Shown here: one piece after another, positions 7,445 through 12,864 of the stretch
Numbering within the stretch: the stretch's first letter is position 1
How the letters are laid out: each line of letters begins with the position of its first letter
NCBI GenBank assembly: GCA_902782815.1
Contig: CACZOS010000187.1
Coordinates: 1 to 12,864 of the forward strand
Reading direction: 5' to 3'
DNA length: 12,864 bases
DNA from: an uncultured Lachnospiraceae bacterium
GTDB lineage: Bacteria; Bacillota; Clostridia; Lachnospirales; Lachnospiraceae
Program-made: the position numbers and the translations under genes
The notes under the pieces: generated by a model
Told to the model about the DNA's origin: nothing
The model's input: the letters and a program-made list of their open reading frames with translations, nothing else
The model's database searches: none

Positions 7445-7473
7445 TTGTCAGTATCCGTAATGTATGTTAGGAT
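7445..7473 (+). promoter_or_regulatory. Predicted sigma-A promoter for pyrF (and probably the purine genes)
   Basis: TTGTCA (7445-7450) and TAGGAT (7468-7473) are spaced 17 bases apart, and TG at 7465-7466 supplies an extended -10 element (TGTTAGGAT). The start of transcription would fall near 7480, leaving about 20 bases before pyrF, too short for an attenuator. I see no terminator between pyrC and this site, so read-through from pyrC is also possible. Confidence 0.65.
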
Positions 7474-7499
7474 GAAAAAAAGATGAAACGGAGGTTTCC

Positions 7500-8426
7500 A
7501 TGATAGATAAACTGATAAAAAAGATAAAAGAAAAAGACGCGCCCATCGTAGTCGGCCTGGATCCCATGCTTGATTACATTCCGGAGTTTATTCTGGAGGA
7601 TGCGTTTGCCTCCTGCGGAAAGAATCTTCAGGGTGTATCGGAGGCGATCTGGCAGTATAATAAGGGGATCATTGATGCGGTATGCGATCTGGTTCCCGCC
7701 GTCAAACCCCAGATTGCCATGTATGAGCAGTTCGGCATTGAGGGCCTGCAGGCCTTCAGACGTACCTGTAATTATGCTTCGGCCAAAGGACTGGTGGTCA
7801 TCGGGGACATTAAACGGGGAGATATCGGATCCACCTCGGAAGCTTACGCCACAGGCCATCTTGGAAAAGTGGTTATCGGAAAACACAGCTTTTCTCCATT
7901 TGCCGAGGATTTTGTCACGGTGAATCCATACCTGGGATCCGATGGGATCAAACCCTTCATCAAGGTGTGTAAGGAAGAGAAAAAGGGAATATTCATCCTG
8001 GTGAAAACTTCCAATCCCTCCAGCGGTGAGCTGCAGGATCAGCTGGTGGACGGGAAACCCCTCTACGAGATCCTGGCCCGCAAAGTAGCGGAATGGGGAC
8101 AGGATCATATGGGAGAGGACTACTCCTATATCGGGGCCGTGGTGGGTGCCACCTATCCCGAGATGGGGGCTGTTCTCCGCCGGATCATGCCCAGAAACTA
8201 TATTCTGGTGCCGGGCTACGGAGCCCAGGGAGGGAAAGGAAAGGATCTTGCCCCCTTCTTCAATGAAGACGGCCTGGGTGCCATCGTCAATTCCAGCAGG
8301 GGCATCATCTGTGCCTACAAAAAGGCACCCTATTCAGACCGTTTCGCTCCGGAGAACTATGCCGACGCAAGCCGCCAGGCAGTGCTGGATATGAAGGAAG
8401 ACCTGAAAAACGCTTTTGTCCGTTAA
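7500..8426 (+). CDS. pyrF: Orotidine 5'-phosphate decarboxylase (long form)
   Basis: PyrF decarboxylates OMP to UMP, the last step of de novo UMP synthesis. At 308 residues it belongs to the longer type-2 bacterial group rather than the roughly 240-residue E. coli type. Visible motifs are VGLDPML (18-24), VKPQIAMYEQFG with Lys69 (68-79), the catalytic DIKRGD (103-108), VNPYLGSDG (141-149), GATYPEM (216-222) and the phosphate-binding VPGYGAQGGKG (237-247). The ATG has GGAGG (7490-7494) five bases upstream and lies 75 bases after pyrC, with a good promoter in the gap. purE follows after 65 bases with no terminator, so this gene may head a mixed pyrimidine/purine transcript. Confidence 0.96.
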   Translation: MIDKLIKKIKEKDAPIVVGLDPMLDYIPEFILEDAFASCGKNLQGVSEAIWQYNKGIIDAVCDLVPAVKPQIAMYEQFGIEGLQAFRRTCNYASAKGLVVIGDIKRGDIGSTSEAYATGHLGKVVIGKHSFSPFAEDFVTVNPYLGSDGIKPFIKVCKEEKKGIFILVKTSNPSSGELQDQLVDGKPLYEILARKVAEWGQDHMGEDYSYIGAVVGATYPEMGAVLRRIMPRNYILVPGYGAQGGKGKDLAPFFNEDGLGAIVNSSRGIICAYKKAPYSDRFAPENYADASRQAVLDMKEDLKNAFVR

Positions 8427-8491
8427 TGGTCCGCCGAACAGGATCAGGAACAGGATTTTGACAGAGATACAAGAAAGAAAAGGTGATCAAA

Positions 8492-9004
8492 ATGGCTAGG
8501 GTAGGTATTATCATGGGCAGCGATTCGGATCTTAAGGTCATGAGCAAGGCTGCTGAACAGCTGGATAGTTTCGGGATTGATTATGAGATGACCATCATCT
8601 CCGCCCATCGGGAGGCGGACGTGCTTATGGATTGGCTGTCCACCGCTCCGGACCGGGGAATAAGAGTCATCATAGCCGGCGCGGGCATGGCGGCAGCTTT
8701 GCCGGGAATGTGCGCCGCATTGTTCCCCCTGCCGGTGATCGGTGTTCCCCTTTCCGGAAAGAATCTGGAGGGAATGGATGCCGTACTTTCCATTCTGCAG
8801 ATGCCCCCGGGTGTTCCGGTGGCGACAGTTGCCATCGACGGCGCAAAAAACGCGGCCATTCTGGCAGCGAAGATGCTTGCCCTGTCCGATGACGCGGTGC
8901 TGGAAAAACTGAATGCCTACAGCCGGGAGATGAAGGAGCAGGTCCAGGCCAAGGCGGAAAAACTTGACCGGATCGGATATAAAGAATACCTTGCAGGCAA
9001 ATGA
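8492..9004 (+). CDS. purE: 5-(carboxyamino)imidazole ribonucleotide mutase PurE (class I-like, altered active-site motif)
   Basis: PurE makes CAIR in step 6 of IMP synthesis, from N5-CAIR in class I enzymes. The 170-residue protein has VGIIMGSDSDL (residues 4-14), ISAHRE with the catalytic His39 (36-41), and LQMPPGVPVATVAID (102-116), all class I-like. The usual AGAGGAAHLPG segment reads AGAGMAAALPG (62-72): the conserved histidine is Ala69, codon GCT at 8696-8698. I chose ATG 8492 rather than in-frame GTG 8483, because the Shine-Dalgarno AAAGGTG (8479-8485) overlaps that GTG, lies six bases before the ATG, and the family starts at this point. No purK is in the window. It begins the purine run, 65 bases after pyrF and 28 before purM. 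Confidence 0.93.
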   Translation: MARVGIIMGSDSDLKVMSKAAEQLDSFGIDYEMTIISAHREADVLMDWLSTAPDRGIRVIIAGAGMAAALPGMCAALFPLPVIGVPLSGKNLEGMDAVLSILQMPPGVPVATVAIDGAKNAAILAAKMLALSDDAVLEKLNAYSREMKEQVQAKAEKLDRIGYKEYLAGK

Positions 9005-9032
9005 TCATTGACGAAGAAAGAAGGAGACAACC

Positions 9033-10058
9033 ATGGATTATAAGAGTTCCGGTGTGGATATAGAGGCCGGTTACCGGTCAGTGGAACTGATGAAGGAACA
9101 TGTGAAGAAAACGATGCGGCCCGAAGTGCTTGGGGGGCTGGGTGGCTTTTCCGGCGCCTTTTCCCTGGCGAAGATCAAGGAAATGGAAGAACCGGTGCTG
9201 CTGTCCGGAACAGACGGCTGCGGGACAAAGGTCAAACTGGCCATGATCCTGGACCGCCATGACACCATAGGAATCGACGCGGTGGCCATGTGTGTAAATG
9301 ACATAGCCTGTGCCGGAGGAGAACCCCTGTTCTTCCTTGACTATATCGCATGCGGCAAAAATTATCCCGAGAAGATCGCCCAGATCGTCAAAGGAGTGGC
9401 CGAGGGATGCCTCCAGGCGGATGCGGCGTTGATCGGCGGGGAGACCGCTGAGCACCCGGGCATCATGCCGGAGGAGGATTACGATCTCGCCGGATTTGCC
9501 GTGGGAGTATGTGACCGTAAGGATATGATCACCGGGGAAAACCTGACTCCCGGCGATATCCTGGTGGGCATGGCTTCCTCGGGTGTCCACAGCAACGGGT
9601 TTTCCCTGGTGAGAAAGGTGTTCCCCATGACAAAGGAATCCCTCGATACATATTATGATCAGCTGGGAGGGAGCCTGGGAGATACGCTTCTGGCCCCAAC
9701 CAGGATTTATGTCAAGGCTTTGAAGGCCATCAAAAACGCAGGGATCACCCTTAAGGCCTGCTGTCACATTACCGGCGGCGGTTTTTACGAGAACATACCT
9801 CGTATGCTGATTGAGGGAACCCACGCTGTGGTGGAGAAAAACTCCTACCCGGTTCCGCCCATCTTCTCTCTCCTTGCCGGTGAGGGAGATATAAAAGAAG
9901 AAATGATGTACAACACATTCAATATGGGTCTGGGCATGATCCTTGCCCTTGATCCCAAGGATGTGGATAAGGCAATGGAAGCGATCAGAAGTGCAGGAGA
10001 CACCCCTTATGTGGTGGGCAGGATCGAAAAAGGAGATAAAGGAGTTACCTTATGCTGA
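9033..10058 (+). CDS. purM: Phosphoribosylformylglycinamidine cyclo-ligase (AIR synthetase)
   Basis: PurM uses ATP to close the imidazole ring, turning FGAM into AIR in step 5 of IMP synthesis. The 341 residues match the usual length. Motifs in order are RPEVLGGLGGFSGAF (29-43), GTDGCGTK of the ATP-binding region (59-66), MCVNDIACAG (86-95), IGGETAEHPG (134-143), DLAGFAVG (151-158), SSGVHSNGFSLVR (182-194) and HITGGGF (245-251). AAGGAG (9021-9026) is six bases from the ATG. Its stop lies inside purN, a 7-base overlap (ATGCTGA), so the two are translated in tandem. In many Clostridia purC and purF lie between purE and purM; here purE is only 28 bases upstream. Confidence 0.97.
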   Translation: MDYKSSGVDIEAGYRSVELMKEHVKKTMRPEVLGGLGGFSGAFSLAKIKEMEEPVLLSGTDGCGTKVKLAMILDRHDTIGIDAVAMCVNDIACAGGEPLFFLDYIACGKNYPEKIAQIVKGVAEGCLQADAALIGGETAEHPGIMPEEDYDLAGFAVGVCDRKDMITGENLTPGDILVGMASSGVHSNGFSLVRKVFPMTKESLDTYYDQLGGSLGDTLLAPTRIYVKALKAIKNAGITLKACCHITGGGFYENIPRMLIEGTHAVVEKNSYPVPPIFSLLAGEGDIKEEMMYNTFNMGLGMILALDPKDVDKAMEAIRSAGDTPYVVGRIEKGDKGVTLC

Positions 10059-10678
10059 GATTAGCAGTACTCGTGTCCGGTGGAGGGACCAATCTTCAGG
10101 CAATCATGGATTCCCTCGACAGCGGAAAGATAACAAATGCCGGGATCGTGACGGTCATCAGTAATAATGCCGGGGCTTATGCTCTGAAAAGGGCTGAAAA
10201 ATACGGAGTGGAAGGCCTTGTCCTGTCTCCCCGGGATTATCCTTCAAGAGAGGATTTCAATCAGGGGCTGCTGGAAGCCCTTAAAGAGAGAGAGATTGAC
10301 CTGGTGGTGCTTGCCGGATATCTTGTGGTGGTTCCCCCCTGTGTGATCCGGGAATTTGAGAACAGGATCATCAATATCCATCCTTCCCTTATCCCTTCTT
10401 TCTGTGGGACCGGCTGCTACGGGCTCCATGTTCATGAGATGGCCCTGGCCCGCGGAGTAAAGATCTCCGGTGCCACGGTCCATTTTGTGGATGAGGGGAC
10501 GGATACCGGCCCCATTATCCTTCAGAAACCGGTACCGGTAGAGCAGGGAGACACTCCGGAGGTTCTCCAGCGCAGGATCATGGAACAGGCAGAATGGATC
10601 ATCCTGCCCCGGGCCATCGATCTTATCGCCAACGGGAAGGTAAGAGTAAAAGACAGGACAGTCTGGATCGAAGAGTAG
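10052..10678 (+). CDS. purN: Phosphoribosylglycinamide formyltransferase (10-formyl-THF dependent)
   Basis: PurN transfers the formyl group of 10-formyl-tetrahydrofolate to GAR in step 3 of IMP synthesis. The 208 residues show the phosphate-binding VLVSGGGTNLQAI (6-18), SNNAGAYAL (37-45) and the folate-site LAGY (87-90). The catalytic set is Asn108 and His110 in INIHPSLIPSF, and Asp151 in DEGTDTGP. A few extra residues (SFCGTGCYG, about 116-124) lie between the catalytic His and the next helix compared with E. coli PurN; I believe this is common in Clostridia. The start overlaps purM by seven bases, with AAAGGAG at 10038-10044. A folate-independent PurT alternative is excluded by the catalytic triad and small size. 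Confidence 0.96.
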   Translation: MLRLAVLVSGGGTNLQAIMDSLDSGKITNAGIVTVISNNAGAYALKRAEKYGVEGLVLSPRDYPSREDFNQGLLEALKEREIDLVVLAGYLVVVPPCVIREFENRIINIHPSLIPSFCGTGCYGLHVHEMALARGVKISGATVHFVDEGTDTGPIILQKPVPVEQGDTPEVLQRRIMEQAEWIILPRAIDLIANGKVRVKDRTVWIEE

Positions 10679-10715
10679 ACTTGTTTAATACTATTTCAAT
10701 AATCAGGAGGTAAAA

Positions 10716-11990
10716 ATGAAGATTTTGATCGTCGGCAGCGGCGGAAGAGAGCATGCCATAGCCTGGGCCGTGGCTAAAAGTGACAAAGCGGATAAGATCT
10801 ATTGCGCGCCGGGCAATGCGGGGATTGCGGAGTACGCGGAATGTGTTCCCATCGGGGCTATGGAGTTTGAGCGGCTGGTGGCTTTCGCCAGGGAGAAGGA
10901 GATTGACCTGACCATCATCGGTATGGACGATCCTCTGGTGGGAGGTATAGTGGATGCCTTTGAGGCGGAGGGGCTTCGTGTGTTCGGCCCGAGAAAAAAC
11001 GCGGCCATTATTGAGGGGTCCAAAGCTTTCTCCAAAGATCTCATGAAAAAATACCATATTCCTACAGCCGGCTATGAAAACTTTTATGATAAGGAATCTG
11101 CTCTGGCCTATCTGGAAACGGCCAGAATGCCTATCGTCCTGAAAGCGGACGGTCTGGCCCTGGGCAAAGGCGTGCTGATCTGTGAGAATCTTGAGGAGGC
11201 CAAAGCAGGCGCCGAGACCATTATGGGAGAAAAGAAATTCGGTTCCGCCGGGGACAAGATGGTCATCGAAGAATTCATGACCGGACGGGAGGTTTCCGTG
11301 CTGGCTTTCTGCGACGGAAAAACGGTGAAATGTATGACCAGTGCACAGGATCATAAACGTGCCATGGACGGTGATCAGGGACTGAATACCGGCGGTATGG
11401 GTACCTTCTCCCCAAGCCCCTTCTACACAGAGGAAGTTCGGGAATTCTGTGAAAAATATATTTATCAGCCCACCATAGACGCCATGGCGGCGGAGGGACG
11501 CCCCTTTACCGGCATCCTCTTTACCGGTCTTATGATCACGGAAGACGGGCCCAAAGTGCTGGAATATAATGCCAGATTCGGTGATCCCGAGGCACAGGTA
11601 GTCCTCCCCCGTATGAAGAATGATATCATTGATGTCATGGAAGCCTGTGTAGACGGGCGTCTGGATCAGATAAACCTGGAGTTTGAGGACAACGCCGCGG
11701 TTTGTGTGGTCCTGGCTTCCGACGGCTACCCTGTATCCTACAAAAAGGGCTTCCCCATCGAGGGCCTGGATACCTTCAGGGAGAAGGAAGGCTATTACTG
11801 TTTCCATGCCGGAACCAAATTTGATGATCAGGGCAGGATCGTCACCAACGGCGGGCGTGTCCTGGGCATTACCGCCAAGGGGGCAGATCTGAAGGAAGCC
11901 AGAAAAAATGCCTATGCCGCCACAGAATGGATCCGGTTTGAGAATAAGTACATGAGGAATGATATAGGGAAGGCTATTGATGAAGCCTGA
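10716..11990 (+). CDS. purD: Phosphoribosylamine-glycine ligase (GAR synthetase)
   Basis: PurD joins phosphoribosylamine and glycine with ATP to make GAR, step 2 of IMP synthesis. The 424-residue ATP-grasp protein begins MKILIVGSGGREHAIAWA (GSGGREHA 7-14). Further motifs are GPRKNAAIIEGSKAFSK (91-107), LKADGLALGKGV (142-153), QDHKRAMDGDQGLNTGGMG (211-229) and EYNARFGDPEAQVVLPR (283-299), the metal and ATP site. The segment usually reading GPEAPL is GMDDPL here (69-74), a variant I associate with relatives in Clostridia. AGGAGG (10705-10710) is five bases before the ATG. It lies 37 bases after purN, with no purH between them. I see no convincing terminator after it, although a strong promoter for the next gene follows. 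Confidence 0.97.
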   Translation: MKILIVGSGGREHAIAWAVAKSDKADKIYCAPGNAGIAEYAECVPIGAMEFERLVAFAREKEIDLTIIGMDDPLVGGIVDAFEAEGLRVFGPRKNAAIIEGSKAFSKDLMKKYHIPTAGYENFYDKESALAYLETARMPIVLKADGLALGKGVLICENLEEAKAGAETIMGEKKFGSAGDKMVIEEFMTGREVSVLAFCDGKTVKCMTSAQDHKRAMDGDQGLNTGGMGTFSPSPFYTEEVREFCEKYIYQPTIDAMAAEGRPFTGILFTGLMITEDGPKVLEYNARFGDPEAQVVLPRMKNDIIDVMEACVDGRLDQINLEFEDNAAVCVVLASDGYPVSYKKGFPIEGLDTFREKEGYYCFHAGTKFDDQGRIVTNGGRVLGITAKGADLKEARKNAYAATEWIRFENKYMRNDIGKAIDEA

Positions 11991-12036
11991 GTTTCCTGTA
12001 TATTTCTGACAGAAAATTCCATCTTCATAATCTCTC

Positions 12037-12065
12037 TTGTCAAATATTACATATTCCTGTATAAT
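12037..12065 (+). promoter_or_regulatory. Strong predicted sigma-A promoter for the transglutaminase-like gene
   Basis: TTGTCA (12037-12042) and a perfect TATAAT (12060-12065) are spaced 17 bases apart in AT-rich sequence. This is the closest match to consensus in the window. Transcription should start near 12072, giving a leader of about 42 bases with AAGGAG at 12103-12108. An imperfect palindrome follows at 12076-12098. Confidence 0.75.
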
Positions 12066-12113
12066 GTATTACAAGGTTGTTAATATTCGTTAAGTAACAT
12101 TTAAGGAGAGATT

Positions 12114-12743
12114 ATGAAGAATTCATTGATAAAGCATCTGTTGTTCAGCATGTTCCTCGCTATCTTATGCCTGTCCTTTTTCCGGGCGGACGTCCAGGCG
12201 AAGGCCATCTACACCGGCAGCACAAAGATTGACTGTGCCGCTGAGGCGATCATCAGCCGTGTGTCCAAGGAAGGGATGACAGATCATCAGAAGCTGAAAG
12301 CCTGCTATGATTATCTAGTCAAAAATATGCGTTATTCCCATAAAGACGGCAAGGTGAAGATCAAACCCAGCAAAAAGGAGAAGGAAGCCTACAAGGCTGT
12401 TCTTGCTGCCCTCAAGGAAAAGGATGAGGTGACCTACAGCAAAAAGTTCAAAGGAGACTGGCGTAATCTTCTCACTATGCGCGGTACATGTAAAGACATG
12501 TCCGGCGTGATGTGTATCCTTGCCAATCATCTGGGTTTCCACGCAGGCTATAAAACCGGGCGTTATGTCAGGAACAACGGCTCTTCGGTGGAGCATTGGT
12601 GGAACTGGATCAAGGTGGAAGGAAAGAAGCTTTACTGTGATGTTCAGGCTGCCAATGACGGCAAACATACCCAGAAAAGGATCAATAAATATTATCTGCA
12701 ATCTGCTGACAGCCGGGGCTGGAGAAAACACCACAGAGGATAA
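12114..12743 (+). CDS. Secreted transglutaminase-like (papain-fold) protein
   Basis: The 209 residues start with a signal peptide: basic KNSLIKH, a hydrophobic core at about 9-22, and probable cleavage after the Ala of VQA (about 29). The mature part contains MTDHQKLKACYDYLVKNMRY (55-74), the usual lead-in helix of transglutaminase-like domains. A Cys-His-Asp triad follows: Cys126 in MRGTCKDMSGVM, His161 in VEHWWNWIKV, and Asp176 in YCDVQ. The catalytic set is complete, so a protease, transglutaminase or amidase-like activity is possible, on the cell surface or outside. No LPXTG, choline-binding, SLH or lipobox motif is visible, so it may be released. The middle is lysine-rich (about 81-113). 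AAGGAG is five bases from the ATG. It has its own promoter and terminator, so it is a single-gene unit unrelated to the nucleotide genes. Confidence 0.85.
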   Translation: MKNSLIKHLLFSMFLAILCLSFFRADVQAKAIYTGSTKIDCAAEAIISRVSKEGMTDHQKLKACYDYLVKNMRYSHKDGKVKIKPSKKEKEAYKAVLAALKEKDEVTYSKKFKGDWRNLLTMRGTCKDMSGVMCILANHLGFHAGYKTGRYVRNNGSSVEHWWNWIKVEGKKLYCDVQAANDGKHTQKRINKYYLQSADSRGWRKHHRG

Positions 12744-12782
12744 GGGACCGCCTTTACGGTCCCTTAATATATCATATATTTT
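12741..12782 (+). terminator. Hairpin terminator after the transglutaminase-like gene
   Basis: TAAGGGACCG (12741-12750) pairs perfectly with CGGTCCCTTA (12757-12766) around a CCTTTA loop. The stop codon TAA forms the base of the stem. The following sequence is AT-rich and ends in TTTT directly before the tRNA, but lacks an immediate T run, so efficiency is uncertain. It separates the protein gene from the tRNA. Confidence 0.7.
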
Positions 12783-12864
12783 GGAGATGTACCCAAGTGG
12801 CTGAAGGGTCCGCACTCGAAATGCGGTAGGTCGGGAAACCGGCGCGAGGGTTCAAATCCCTCCA
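12783..12864 (+). tRNA. tRNA-Ser (anticodon CGA), 3' end cut by window
   Basis: The cloverleaf reads: acceptor GGAGATG (12783-12789); D arm with CCC/GGG stem; anticodon stem CCGCA/TGCGG (12810-12814 and 12822-12826) with loop CTCGAAA, placing anticodon CGA at 12817-12819. A long variable arm with a CGG/CCG stem around GAAA is typical of class II serine tRNAs. The T arm is GAGGG-TTCAAAT-CCCTC. The last two bases, CA, begin the 3' acceptor strand, so about five pairing bases and the discriminator lie beyond the window. It decodes UCG. No separate promoter is evident, so it may be expressed by read-through or head a tRNA cluster beyond the window. Confidence 0.93.

Noticed and set aside
8438..8456. 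Direct repeat AACAGGA twice, 12 bases apart, between pyrF and purE
   Set aside because: Only two short copies, with no link to a promoter or known operator; likely chance.
8458..8463. Perfect TTGACA between pyrF and purE, possible -35 box
   Set aside because: At the right spacing the sequence is AGGTGA, which overlaps the purE ribosome binding site; no -10 box is present.
8483..8491. GTG at 8483 as the purE start
   Set aside because: It overlaps the Shine-Dalgarno sequence itself; ATG 8492 has proper spacing and matches the family N-terminus.
10623..11807. 394-codon open frame on the minus strand across purD
   Set aside because: It is a shadow of purD codon bias: purD carries full family motifs on the plus strand, and the antisense protein shows no recognisable motif.
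11991..12036. TTTCTGACAGAAA as a purD terminator
   Set aside because: The symmetric arms leave only about four base pairs once a real loop is allowed, they are AT-rich, and no T run follows.

Overview
The window looks like a chromosomal stretch from a Gram-positive anaerobe of the class Clostridia. A Lachnospiraceae-type host is my best guess, from protein flavour rather than from any search. Supporting signs are the NAD-linked dihydroorotate dehydrogenase pair pyrK/pyrD, strong AGGAGG-type ribosome binding sites, sigma-A promoters of TTGnnn-17-TAnnnT type, a VanZ-like membrane protein, and roughly balanced GC. Every gene lies on the + strand and no gap between genes exceeds 150 bases.

Layout: (1) 1-528 is the 3' part of an MnmM/YtqB-like tRNA methyltransferase, joined by a 4-base ATGA overlap to pyrK. 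(2) pyrK and pyrD (also joined by ATGA) encode class 1B dihydroorotate dehydrogenase. A short hairpin and a good promoter follow, then pyrE. (3) A terminator-like hairpin after pyrE is followed by three genes not known to serve pyrimidine synthesis: a VanZ-like membrane protein, a small three-helix membrane protein, and a 720-residue protein with an M29-type aminopeptidase C-terminal half. (4) pyrC starts 1 base after that peptidase. A near-consensus extended -10 promoter then precedes pyrF. (5) purE, purM, purN and purD follow directly, a shortened version of the common purE-C-F-M-N-H-D order. (6) A secreted transglutaminase-like protein has its own strong promoter and a hairpin terminator. 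(7) The window ends inside a serine tRNA with anticodon CGA.

Together, pyrC (ring closure), pyrK/pyrD (oxidation to orotate), pyrE (OMP formation) and pyrF (UMP) cover the de novo pyrimidine route from carbamoyl-aspartate to UMP. carAB and pyrB are not in the window. purD, purN, purM and purE cover steps 2, 3, 5 and 6 of IMP synthesis; purF, purL, purC and purH must lie elsewhere. No mobile element, CRISPR array, phage gene or obvious new defence system is visible. The points most worth a second look are the PurE active-site His-to-Ala change, the membrane/peptidase cassette inside the pyr cluster, and the promoter that appears to join pyrF to the purine genes.
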